Positions 5,930-12,523 of a stretch of 13,692 bases of DNA are shown piece after piece. The stretch covers positions 1-13,692 of the forward strand of contig JAEWHR010000065.1 of assembly GCA_023387655.1 (NCBI GenBank), in the 5' to 3' direction. The position numbers were made by a program, and so were the translations under genes. The notes below the pieces were generated by a model. That model was not told where the DNA came from, did no database searches, and worked only from the letters and a program-made list of their open reading frames with translations. Every line of letters begins with the position of its first letter. Position 1 is the stretch's first letter. The stretch comes from Bacillota bacterium. GTDB taxonomy: Bacteria > Bacillota > Clostridia > Lachnospirales > Lachnospiraceae.

Positions 5930-5966
5930 CTCTACTTTGCTATGAATATTGTGACTTTTAAAAAAT

Positions 5967-6049
5967 AGTTATTCAATTCAACAAATGATTCTATGAAATA
6001 TAAAGTTATTCAATTTTACAAATAATTCTATAAAATATAAAGTTATTCA
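5967..6049 (+). repeat. 37-bp tandem repeat, about 2.2 copies, upstream of the TlpA-like gene
   Basis: Copies at 5967-6003 and 6004-6040 agree at 33 of 37 positions, and a third begins at 6041 with AGTTATTCA before diverging. The unit is very AT-rich. It lies between ccdA and the TlpA-like gene and ends about 60 bases before the start codon. It may have arisen by slippage or may space or regulate the downstream gene. Confidence 0.75.
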
Positions 6050-6110
6050 TTGTTAGTACTTACTTCATCATAATTATAAGCAAATATGAAATAAAATTCT
6101 AGGAGGATTT

Positions 6111-6737
6111 ATGAAAAATAAAAAAGTACTATGGATACTTGCTGTATTTGTTCTACTCATTGTTGGAGCATCTGTTCTTTATCAGAATCTCTCAAAATAC
6201 TATGAGGAACAGGAAGAAGCGAAACAAGAGGCAAGTATTACACCAACCACAGAACCTCAAACTTCCACAGACAAACTTCCTGAGGCAACCATTACAGATA
6301 TTCCAGAGCCAACGAAGCAAGCAGCCATTGATTTTTCAATGCAAGACATTGATGGAAATACCGTATCACTAAGTGACTATTATGGTAAACCAATTGTTTT
6401 AAATTTCTGGGCAAGTTGGTGTGGTCCATGTAAAAGCGAGATGCCTGAGTTTAATAAAGTTTATCTTGATTTAAAGGATGATGTGAATTTCCTTATGGTT
6501 GATATGGTAGATGGATTTCAGGAAACAATTAAAAAAGGTAGTAAATTCATAGAAGATAATGGGTATGAATTTCCTGTATTTTTTGATGTAGACCAAGAAG
6601 GTGCATATGCCTATAGCGTCTATGCGATACCATCTACTGTTTTTATAGATAAAGACGGCAATGTGGCAAACTATTATCAGGGTGCTATCTCTGAATCTGT
6701 TCTTAAAAAGGAACTAGAAGCATTATTAGGTGAATAA
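6111..6737 (+). CDS. Membrane-anchored TlpA/ResA-like thiol-disulfide oxidoreductase
   Basis: This 208-residue protein has a single N-terminal membrane anchor (about 5-25, no lipobox cysteine), an acidic then Pro/Thr-rich linker (about 30-70), and an extracytoplasmic AhpC-TSA/TlpA-type thioredoxin domain (about 71-208). The active site is WCGPC at 103-107 in LNFWASWCGPCKSEMPEF, and the cis-proline is P174 (YAIPSTVFID). In TlpA/ResA proteins this domain reduces disulfides outside the membrane after receiving electrons from CcdA. Here ccdA is the preceding gene, which strongly suggests the pair acts together. A strong AGGAGG lies 5 nt from the ATG. The 246-base spacer contains tandem repeats and no clear promoter, so it is unclear whether the gene has its own start of transcription. 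The target (apocytochrome, secreted enzyme or sulfur carrier) is not evident. Confidence 0.92.
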   Translation: MKNKKVLWILAVFVLLIVGASVLYQNLSKYYEEQEEAKQEASITPTTEPQTSTDKLPEATITDIPEPTKQAAIDFSMQDIDGNTVSLSDYYGKPIVLNFWASWCGPCKSEMPEFNKVYLDLKDDVNFLMVDMVDGFQETIKKGSKFIEDNGYEFPVFFDVDQEGAYAYSVYAIPSTVFIDKDGNVANYYQGAISESVLKKELEALLGE

Positions 6738-6845
6738 TCGTTATCTTCTTACATCGTTATGATAATAAAAGGATTATATAAGTGCCTAGATAAAGTATAA
6801 TAAATGACTTTAATGGTTCTATAGCATCTGCCTATTAAATCCTAA

Positions 6846-6917
6846 CATAAAAAATAACTCTGCATCTAGTATCTAAGCGGATCCTAGAAAAATCTCCCCT
6901 TAGAACTGGATGCAGAG
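6846..6917 (-). terminator. Terminator of the siderophore uptake operon
   Basis: CTCTGCATC (6858-6866) pairs perfectly with GATGCAGAG (6909-6917). CTAAG/CTTAG sequences inside can extend the structure. On the minus strand the stem is followed by TTATTTTTTATG (6846-6857), a proper T-tract, 47 bases beyond the binding-protein stop. On the + strand no T-run follows, so it is probably one-way; the TlpA-like gene shows no clear terminator of its own. Confidence 0.75.
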
Positions 6918-6963
6918 CCATTCATTAAACTATATAATTATATTGTCATTCTTATATCAAACC

Positions 6964-8004
6964 CTATTTATTGATTGCAGCTTCTACTTCTGATACCATA
7001 ACCTGCATGGAATTAATACCACCGCTTGATAAGTACCAGCATTCAGAATTAAGAGTAATAATTGCATTATTTTTTGCTGCTTTCGTGCCTAATACTAATT
7101 CATTGTCAAGAGTCTTATCCGCAGTTGTTGAACCACCTGCAATTACAGTACGATCTACTACAAATAGGATATCTGGATCTACTTTTGCGATGTATTCATA
7201 GCTTGCTTCCATACCATGCTTGGAAACTTCAATTGTTTCATCTGCTGGCTTAACTTCAAGAACATCATGGATAATACCAAATCTAGAACCAAGACCATAT
7301 GCACTTATGGAACCATCGTTTGTCATAATAATTAAACCTTTTTTATCACTACTGTTTGTAATCTGTTTCACTTCTTCGACTTTATTCATGATACCGTCAA
7401 TTGCAGTCTTAGCTTCCTCTTCTTTACCAATTGCTTTTGCAATATTTTCAGTATTACGTTTAAAATCTTCCATGTAAGTATCTGCATTAAGTTCTACATA
7501 AATAGTGGGAGCAATTTCATTTAATTCTTCATAATAGTCAACTTGTCTTCCACCAATAATAATAACATCTGGTTCGAAAGTAAAGATAGCTTCCATATCT
7601 GGCTCAAATAGTCCACCAGCATTCACAGTATTCTCTTCATACTTACTCAAATAAGATGGTATATTCCCTTGTGGTACAGCAAGTTCACCATCAAAAGAAA
7701 GAGAATCGAGTGTATCTAATGCACCCATATCAAATACTACCACCTTATCAGCAACACCTTCTAACGTAACGGTTCCAAGTGGATGAGTTAAAGAAAAACT
7801 TGTTTCTTCTACCTCAGGTGTTTGAGTTGCTGCTGGCGTTACAGTGCTCTCCTCTCCCTTAGATGAATTATTATCAGGTGTTTCTCCCTGTTTCTTAGCA
7901 CAACCAGTTAAAACACTAGTTGCCATAACTCCTAATAGGACTCCTGCAAAAACCTTCTTTTTAGCGCCAGATAAGACACCCTTATGAAAATTAAATTTTC
8001 TCAT
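6964..8004 (-). CDS. Iron-siderophore ABC transporter substrate-binding lipoprotein (YclQ/FatB/CeuE type)
   Basis: This 346-residue binding protein starts with a lipoprotein signal ending in the lipobox LTGC (C35). A Ser/Thr/Glu/Pro-rich linker (about 38-72) follows, then a class III periplasmic-binding (PBP2, TroA-like helical-backbone) domain. VVVFDMGALDTLDSL, FEPDMEAIFTFEPDVIIIGGR and the closing SSGGINSMQVMVSEVE match binders for petrobactin and related catecholate siderophores such as YclQ, FatB and CeuE. Those bind Fe(III)-siderophore at the outer membrane face and deliver it to the permease pair. It is the last of four genes in the order permease, permease, ATPase, binder, as in yclNOPQ. 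Its ATG at 8004 lacks a good ribosome binding site, and later Met codons would remove the signal, so the start stands despite that. It is separated from the ATPase gene by 307 bases and may have extra regulation. Confidence 0.93.
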   Translation of the reverse strand: MRKFNFHKGVLSGAKKKVFAGVLLGVMATSVLTGCAKKQGETPDNNSSKGEESTVTPAATQTPEVEETSFSLTHPLGTVTLEGVADKVVVFDMGALDTLDSLSFDGELAVPQGNIPSYLSKYEENTVNAGGLFEPDMEAIFTFEPDVIIIGGRQVDYYEELNEIAPTIYVELNADTYMEDFKRNTENIAKAIGKEEEAKTAIDGIMNKVEEVKQITNSSDKKGLIIMTNDGSISAYGLGSRFGIIHDVLEVKPADETIEVSKHGMEASYEYIAKVDPDILFVVDRTVIAGGSTTADKTLDNELVLGTKAAKNNAIITLNSECWYLSSGGINSMQVMVSEVEAAINK

Positions 8005-8106
8005 GTTATTTTATAATGTTTCTCTACACTTAACTTTTGCCTTTTTAAGTTTAGACAGCTCTTAGAGATTGGATTCAACTTTCTCATCCACTATTACTCT
8101 CAAAGA

Positions 8107-8127
8107 CTATAACCATGTAGGAATCAT
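8107..8127 (-). CDS. Six-codon minimal ORF (MIPTWL) with a strong ribosome binding site
   Basis: On the minus strand GGAGG (8133-8137) lies 5 nt before an ATG at 8127, and the frame reads Met-Ile-Pro-Thr-Trp-Leu then TAG. The ribosome binding site is far better than that of the binding-protein gene 103 bases downstream. It could be a leader peptide in the transcript of that gene or the remains of an older start. Such a short frame may also be chance, and nothing shows that it is translated. Confidence 0.3.
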   Translation of the reverse strand: MIPTWL

Positions 8128-8156
8128 TATATCCTCCTTTTTTTCTTTATAATTCA

Positions 8157-8169
8157 TGGGGTAACCCCA
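8157..8169. other. Perfect inverted repeat TGGGG-TAA-CCCCA
   Basis: The 13-bp dyad stands out in an AT-rich intergenic region upstream of the binding-protein gene, and it is flanked by AATT on both sides (with a 2-base offset). It could be a regulator binding site or a small RNA hairpin. It has no T-run and is not a terminator. Confidence 0.4.
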
Positions 8170-8240
8170 ATTATTATCCACATTTTATTTTGACAGCTTT
8201 ATCTTTACTGCTGCTTTAAAGCACATCCTTCATTTTTTAT

Positions 8241-8301
8241 AAGTTTTATGTCTTTAATGAAGTTTTGTTTATCTTTAATAAAGTTTTGTTTGTCTTTATT
8301 C
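8241..8301 (+). repeat. Three tandem copies of a 19-21-bp AT-rich unit between ATPase and binding-protein genes
   Basis: Units begin at 8241 (19 bp), 8260 (21 bp) and 8281 (21 bp), each starting AAGTTTT and containing TCTTTA. They lie directly beyond the ATPase stop codon. A 21-bp period places the units on the same face of the helix, as at multi-site operators, but simple slippage would also produce it. Confidence 0.6.
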
Positions 8302-8311
8302 TATTTAACTT

Positions 8312-9070
8312 TTATGTGTAATAGAGGCAGATATTGTTTCCACCAATTTCTTCTACCTTTATTTCCATTCCAAATACTTTCTTAAGAGTTTGTGGATTCA
8401 TCACCTCTTCACTTGGACCATTGGCAACAATTTTTCCATCCTTCATTGCAATAATGTAGTCTGCATAACAGGATACAAAGTTAATATCATGTATAACCAC
8501 CATAACTGTTTTTCCAAGTTCCTTTACCATCTTGGTTAGGATTTTCATGATTTGTACAGAGTGTTTCATATCAAGATTATTAAGCGGTTCATCTAAAAAC
8601 ACATACTCTGTATCTTGTGCTAATAACATTGCAATATAAGCCATTTGGCGCTGTCCACCACTTAACTCATCTAAGTAGCGTTCTTTAAAAGCATCGATGC
8701 CCATGTAAGAGATTGCCTCTTCTACTTTCTTTTCATCCTCTTTCGTTAAACGCCCTTGACTATATGGAAAACGACCAAACTGTACAAGTTCATGCACTGT
8801 AAGACGAATGTTAAGGTGATTCGTTTGACTTAAGATAGAGAGTCGTTTTGCAAGATCTCTACTGTTCCATTCCTTAACCTCTTTCTCATCAATGTAACAA
8901 TCACCACCGCTTCGATCTAAGGTTCGTCCAATTAAGGATAAAAGCGTACTTTTCCCTGCTCCATTACTACCAACAAAAGCAATTAGCTTATTTTTAGGTA
9001 ATGTAATGGAAATATCATCTACAACCTTTTTACTTCCATACGCTTTGGTTAAACCCCTGGTCTTTATCAT
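8312..9070 (-). CDS. Iron-siderophore ABC transporter ATP-binding protein (YclP/FecE type)
   Basis: This 252-residue cytoplasmic ATPase powers the two permeases. Walker A GSNGAGKST (34-42), Q-loop Gln (Q82 in LSQTNH), signature LSGGQ (136-140), Walker B VFLDE (about 157-161), D-loop NNLD and switch His (H194 in VIHD) are all intact. The FGRFPYSQGRLT segment is typical of FepC/FhuC-type siderophore importers. An upstream in-frame ATG at 9109 exists, but AAAGGAGGG lies 6-7 nt before the ATG at 9070. That ATG overlaps the TGA of the preceding permease gene (ATGA at 9067-9070), so 9070 is the start. The overlap implies translational coupling. The protein has the normal length for the family. Confidence 0.95.
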   Translation of the reverse strand: MIKTRGLTKAYGSKKVVDDISITLPKNKLIAFVGSNGAGKSTLLSLIGRTLDRSGGDCYIDEKEVKEWNSRDLAKRLSILSQTNHLNIRLTVHELVQFGRFPYSQGRLTKEDEKKVEEAISYMGIDAFKERYLDELSGGQRQMAYIAMLLAQDTEYVFLDEPLNNLDMKHSVQIMKILTKMVKELGKTVMVVIHDINFVSCYADYIIAMKDGKIVANGPSEEVMNPQTLKKVFGMEIKVEEIGGNNICLYYT

Positions 9071-10035
9071 GATTTTCCCTCCTTTAGCATGAGATAAATA
9101 AAGTAGCATCCACCAATAAAATTAATGATTACACTAATCTGGGTAGAGTGATGGAGGATACGTTCTACAAACAACAATCCACCTAATAAGGCAAGAATTC
9201 CTAACAATACAGCAACTGGTACTCTATATTCATGGCGATACGTGGAGACTAAATTTCTTGCTATGCTAACAACTAAGATACCAAGAAAGGTAATCGGCCC
9301 AACGAGCGCTGTAGAAACTGCTGTTAAAATTGCAATGTACATTAATGTTCTAAATACAGTACTTCGGTAAGGAACCCCCAAACTAATGGCTTGGGCTTGA
9401 CCAAGTCCTAACGCATTCAGTTTCGAAAAATCCCTTCTAGCCAATATAGCAATCAGAACGACAATCACAATACTAATTGATAACAAGTCCGTATTCATCT
9501 GATTAAAACTAGCAAACATTTTTCCTTGAACAAGGGAAAATTCATTTGGGTCCATTAATACCTGCATAAAAGAAGCCAGTCCAGAAAATAGACCACCAAA
9601 AATGGTTCCAGCCAATACCATAAAATAAAGATTTTTGCTATTTCCTTTAAACATACCAAAAAACAGAAAGAACGAACAAAGTACCATGAGTCCAATGGAT
9701 AATAAGTAATTAGGAAGCCCAGTTAATTTACTAATCCCTGCTTGACCAAAGAAAAATACGATAACTGTTTGCAAGAATAAGTATAAAGAATCTAGACCGA
9801 TAATACTCGGAGTTAAAATCTTATTGTTCGTTATGGTTTGAAAAGAAACTGAAGAGTATCCAACACAATAACTTGCCAAAACTACTGCTAATACTTTACG
9901 AAATCTTCGTGGAAGGAAATAGTTGATATTCCTTTCTGTTAATCCTAAGAAAAGAAAAAGAGAACCAAGTATTGCAATGATTGCGATTAAGATTAAGATA
10001 CATTTTTTCTCTTTTGAAATTGACTTCATTCTCAT
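9067..10035 (-). CDS. Iron-siderophore ABC transporter permease 2 (FecCD family, YclO-like)
   Basis: This 322-residue integral membrane protein of the BtuC/FecCD fold has about nine to ten hydrophobic segments. SFQTITNNKILTPSIIGLDS in the first third is very close in style to the YclO/FatC permeases of petrobactin-type importers. VGPITFLGILVVSIAR near 245-260 is the conserved coupling-helix region that meets the ATPase. The ATG at 10035 has GGAGGGAGG 6 nt upstream and overlaps the TGA of permease 1 by the same ATGA arrangement as the next junction. It forms the translocation channel together with permease 1. Basic residues at the N-terminus (MRMKSISKEKK) fit the inside-positive rule. Confidence 0.94.
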   Translation of the reverse strand: MRMKSISKEKKCILILIAIIAILGSLFLFLGLTERNINYFLPRRFRKVLAVVLASYCVGYSSVSFQTITNNKILTPSIIGLDSLYLFLQTVIVFFFGQAGISKLTGLPNYLLSIGLMVLCSFFLFFGMFKGNSKNLYFMVLAGTIFGGLFSGLASFMQVLMDPNEFSLVQGKMFASFNQMNTDLLSISIVIVVLIAILARRDFSKLNALGLGQAQAISLGVPYRSTVFRTLMYIAILTAVSTALVGPITFLGILVVSIARNLVSTYRHEYRVPVAVLLGILALLGGLLFVERILHHSTQISVIINFIGGCYFIYLMLKEGKS

Positions 10036-10994
10036 ACAGTACCTCCCTCCTTATTCTTTTGAAATAACAGGAATAAAAAGATTGCTCCACCTAAGACACT
10101 AACAATTACACTTACAGAAATCTCGTATGGATAAACAATAATTCTGCTTAAGATATCACAGAATAATAAGAAGATTCCACCAAGCAATGCAGTATCTAAT
10201 AAGGTGTGTTTTAAATCATCACCAAAATAAATAGATATAATATTTGGTATAATTAAACCTAGAAAAGCAATACTTCCCACAGATACTGTTATAATGGAAG
10301 CCAGAAATGCTACTATGACATATCCAACTATCGTAATAAATCTATAATTTAATCCTAGATTCTTAGCAAAACTCTCACCCATTCCAGCAATCGTAAATTT
10401 TTTCGCATAAAGATAAGCTAAAATAACAAACGGAATTCCTAAGTAAAGCAATTCATATCTTCCCTTTACTACCAATGAGAAGTTTCCTTGTAACCAAGAT
10501 GATATGTTTTGTACCAAATCATAGCGAAAGGACACATAAGCAGTTAGAGAACTGACCACATTACCAAGCATCAAACCAATCAAGGGTACCATTACAGGAC
10601 TTTTAAATGGAATTCTTTGAAGAAGCTGTACAAACAAAAGACTTCCAAGTAATGCTATTATAAAAGCAAAAACCATTTTCATCATCATAGACTGCCCACC
10701 AAAAAATAAGATGGATAATAAGATACCAAACTTACACCACTCCATGGTTCCAGCAGTAGTTGGTGAAACAAACCGATTACCTGTCATCGTTTGCATGATC
10801 TTACCAGAGATACTAAGTCCAGCTCCGGTTACTAAAACTGCCAAAAGTCTGGGAATACGACTATAAATTAACAATTGATAATCTGCAGAGCCTATTACCA
10901 ACGCTTCTCTTAAAGAAAAATCCTGTGCTCCAAGCATGATAGAAATTATGGATGCAATTATTAATATAATGATAAAAACACTTCTCTTCTTCAC
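10032..10994 (-). CDS. Iron-siderophore ABC transporter permease 1 (FecCD family, YclN-like)
   Basis: This integral membrane permease is first in the importer operon. GLSISGKIMQTMTGNRFVSP and TAGTMEW match YclN/FatD-type permeases, and GSIAFLGLIIPNI near the C-terminus is the coupling region. The frame is open further upstream, with a TTG at 11045 and an ATG at 11024, but neither has a ribosome binding site and the TTG falls at the predicted start of transcription. AGGAG (11002-11006) lies 7 nt before a GTG at 10994. That gives a 320-residue protein starting VKKRSVFIIILI, which has the usual family length, so I choose the GTG. The downstream gene overlaps by ATGA. Expression is probably controlled by iron and by the divergent AraC-type regulator. 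Confidence 0.92.
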   Translation of the reverse strand: MKKRSVFIIILIIASIISIMLGAQDFSLREALVIGSADYQLLIYSRIPRLLAVLVTGAGLSISGKIMQTMTGNRFVSPTTAGTMEWCKFGILLSILFFGGQSMMMKMVFAFIIALLGSLLFVQLLQRIPFKSPVMVPLIGLMLGNVVSSLTAYVSFRYDLVQNISSWLQGNFSLVVKGRYELLYLGIPFVILAYLYAKKFTIAGMGESFAKNLGLNYRFITIVGYVIVAFLASIITVSVGSIAFLGLIIPNIISIYFGDDLKHTLLDTALLGGIFLLFCDILSRIIVYPYEISVSVIVSVLGGAIFLFLLFQKNKEGGTV

Positions 10995-11049
10995 TGCTTT
11001 TCTCCTGACGTTTATGTTCTTCATTAACTGTGGGAAGTATAACAAGGAT

Positions 11050-11078
11050 ATTATATTGGTTGAATGGACAATTTTTAA
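11050..11078 (-). promoter_or_regulatory. Promoter of the siderophore uptake operon
   Basis: On the minus strand a perfect -10 TATAAT (11050-11055) lies 17 bp from a poor -35 TTAAAA (11073-11078). The start of transcription would be near 11043, which leaves about 49 nt of leader before the GTG start and excludes the TTG at 11045. The poor -35, flanked by two direct repeats, suggests an activator-dependent promoter. Confidence 0.6.
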
Positions 11079-11089
11079 CCTATGGACAA
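11064..11089 (+). repeat. Direct repeat ATGGACAA x2 at the siderophore promoter
   Basis: ATGGACAA occurs at 11064-11071 and 11082-11089, 18 bp start to start, on either side of the presumed -35. AraC-family activators commonly bind direct repeats about two helical turns apart next to or over the -35. The AraC-type gene divergent from this operon is the natural candidate to bind here. Binding is inferred, not shown. Confidence 0.5.
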
Positions 11090-11092
11090 ATC

Positions 11093-11114
11093 TTAAGAAT
11101 TGTGATATTCTTAA
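11093..11114. promoter_or_regulatory. Perfect 8-6-8 inverted repeat in the siderophore/AraC intergenic region
   Basis: TTAAGAAT (11093-11100) and ATTCTTAA (11107-11114) are perfect reverse complements around TGTGAT. An overlapping second dyad, GTGAT-N8-ATCAC, spans 11102-11119. Their place between two divergent promoters suggests one or more operators. The protein that binds is unknown. Confidence 0.45.
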
Positions 11115-11125
11115 ATCACTTAAAT

Positions 11126-11144
11126 GATAATGACTTTCATTATT
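11126..11144. promoter_or_regulatory. Fur-box-like iron operator
   Basis: GATAATGACTTTCATTATT matches the classic Fur box GATAATGATAATCATTATC at 15 of 19 positions, with the two outer arms almost perfect. It lies upstream of the AraC-type gene and over a GATAAT that may be its -10, so Fur-Fe(II) would shut off the regulator when iron is plentiful. It is about 80 bp from the operon start, so control of the importer would be mainly indirect through the regulator. Confidence 0.75.
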
Positions 11145-11180
11145 AGAAGCACTTTAAACTTTTTCAGAAAGGATTTTACT

Positions 11181-11987
11181 ATGTCAGAGAAAATGCGTGG
11201 TATTTCATCACTTTTCCAGAACCAAGCATTAAAAAATATAAATTTAATCCAGGTAACGGTAACTACTACAGAATCACTTCATTGCAAATTTTCACAGGGT
11301 GGATTTTTATTTCCCATAAAAGGACGTGCACAGTTAACCATCGATGAACAATCCACAACCTATCTATCCTCAAGCTATGTACAGCATATTAAAAGTGGAA
11401 GCTCTCTCCATCTTTTTTCACTTGATCAGGTGGATTTTGAATTTCTTTTATTATCCTATACGATTGGCAACTCTTTCATGTCTTCTGAAGAGTGTATCCC
11501 TAATTCGTTTCAAATCAAGTTATGGGAAGCTAAAAAAACTCACACCATGTTAAAAAAAATGATGGAGCGAATCACATCAAACCATCACTACCACACTTTA
11601 ACCCTAGAATTAGAGATGCGTAAACTTCTTAATAATATCTTTAAACAACCTGATACATCAGAGCATCAGTTCATAGAAAGCATATGTAATTATATAAAAG
11701 AAAACCTCCCCACTCCAATCACCTTAAAAGAGTTAGCTACAAAATTTGGGAAGGGTACTGCACAGTTATCTCATATGTTTTATAAACACCTAGGAATTCG
11801 GCCGATTGAATACCTCATTCAACTTAGACTAGAAAAAGCCACCGAGCTTTTAAAGCAAGGTGACTCAGTTCAACAAGCTGCTGCAAAGGTTGGATATGAT
11901 GACGCCCTATACTTTAGCCGATTATATAAAAAATACTATCAGATCCGTCCAAGTGAAGTGAGGGCTTATCATAGAGCAGTTTGCTAG
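11181..11987 (+). CDS. AraC-family transcriptional regulator of the siderophore uptake operon (probable)
   Basis: This 268-residue regulator has an N-terminal cupin-like sensing part (about 25-100, including GGFLFPIKGRAQLTI), a helical linker (about 110-160), and a C-terminal pair of helix-turn-helix motifs. The first HTH is around ITLKELATKFG to LSHMFYKHLG (180-205). The second is around VQQAAAKVGYDDALYFSRLYKKYY (230-253), with the usual PSE end. The frame extends upstream to 11124, but those codons run through the Fur box and lack a ribosome binding site. AGAAAGG lies 8 nt before the ATG at 11181, so that is the start. Its divergent position beside the siderophore importer resembles Btr and PchR-type activators that sense the ferric siderophore. 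Unlike Btr it has no fused binding-protein domain. Ligand and targets are inferred. Confidence 0.9.
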   Translation: MSEKMRGISSLFQNQALKNINLIQVTVTTTESLHCKFSQGGFLFPIKGRAQLTIDEQSTTYLSSSYVQHIKSGSSLHLFSLDQVDFEFLLLSYTIGNSFMSSEECIPNSFQIKLWEAKKTHTMLKKMMERITSNHHYHTLTLELEMRKLLNNIFKQPDTSEHQFIESICNYIKENLPTPITLKELATKFGKGTAQLSHMFYKHLGIRPIEYLIQLRLEKATELLKQGDSVQQAAAKVGYDDALYFSRLYKKYYQIRPSEVRAYHRAVC

Positions 11988-12458
11988 CTATCTCCACCAA
12001 TCGGGAACTTCTCTTTTCGTATATTGTTTTAAATGACCTTTGTACTGAATAAAAAACTGACGGTATGCATCAATCAGACTAAGGTCATCGAATTCCTTTG
12101 GAACACATTTTACAAATGGTAACAATCCTTTGGAATTTTCTACAGGAACGGGTAGATTTCGTATTAACTCAACTGATTTATGCTGTCTTCCTAAGTAACG
12201 ATAACTATATTCTTCACCAAGCTTTATTGTATATTCCTTAAGCCACAGCCAGTTCTCCCTAGAGCTATAAGCCCATATTGTACAAGGATGGTTTAGATGA
12301 GTGGCTTTATATAACTTTAAACCCTCCATGGGATACTCCACTGCATAATATGCTGCGCACAGCATCTGAGCAGATTCCACTGGCATCTTTACAATATGCT
12401 TATCTGGAAGATACTGTATACTTTTATTGACATTCTCATCAAGAATAAATAAATTCAT
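11988..12458 (-). CDS. Conserved protein of unknown function
   Basis: This 156-residue protein has no signal peptide or membrane segment. It is rich in conserved-looking aromatic and polar motifs: MNLFILDENV at the start, DKHIVKM (19-25), QMLCAAYY, THLNHPCTIWAYSS (53-66), ENWLWL (69-73), EYSYRY (83-88) and HKS (93-95). I recall similar proteins with NHPCxxW and EYxxRYGxxHKS motifs in bacteriophages and scattered bacteria as hypothetical proteins; that memory was not checked. The repeated His, Asp, Glu and Trp motifs suggest an enzyme or nucleic-acid-binding protein, but I do not assign a function. GGAGG lies 4 nt before the ATG. Its stop codon abuts that of the AraC-type gene with no base between, so the two convergent transcripts must run into each other. 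Confidence 0.8.
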   Translation of the reverse strand: MNLFILDENVNKSIQYLPDKHIVKMPVESAQMLCAAYYAVEYPMEGLKLYKATHLNHPCTIWAYSSRENWLWLKEYTIKLGEEYSYRYLGRQHKSVELIRNLPVPVENSKGLLPFVKCVPKEFDDLSLIDAYRQFFIQYKGHLKQYTKREVPDWWR

Positions 12459-12523
12459 AATACCTCCATGTGTAATGTAATAAGCAAATTAGAAAACTTA
12501 GTATTATGCTATGTTCAAATAAG

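Noticed and set aside
5948..5960. Third Crp/Fnr operator before the TlpA-like gene
   Set aside because: Only the left half (GTGACTT) is present and no -10 lies at the 34-bp distance seen at the other three promoters.
8120..8131. Fur-box half (AATCATTAT) upstream of the binding-protein gene
   Set aside because: Only one half matches; the other half is not recognisable, unlike the 15/19 site at 11126-11144.
8121..8145. TATAAT on the minus strand (8126-8131) as promoter of the binding-protein gene
   Set aside because: No -35 is visible at 16-18 bp, and the bases overlap the GGAGG-ATG context of the six-codon ORF; not strong enough to call.
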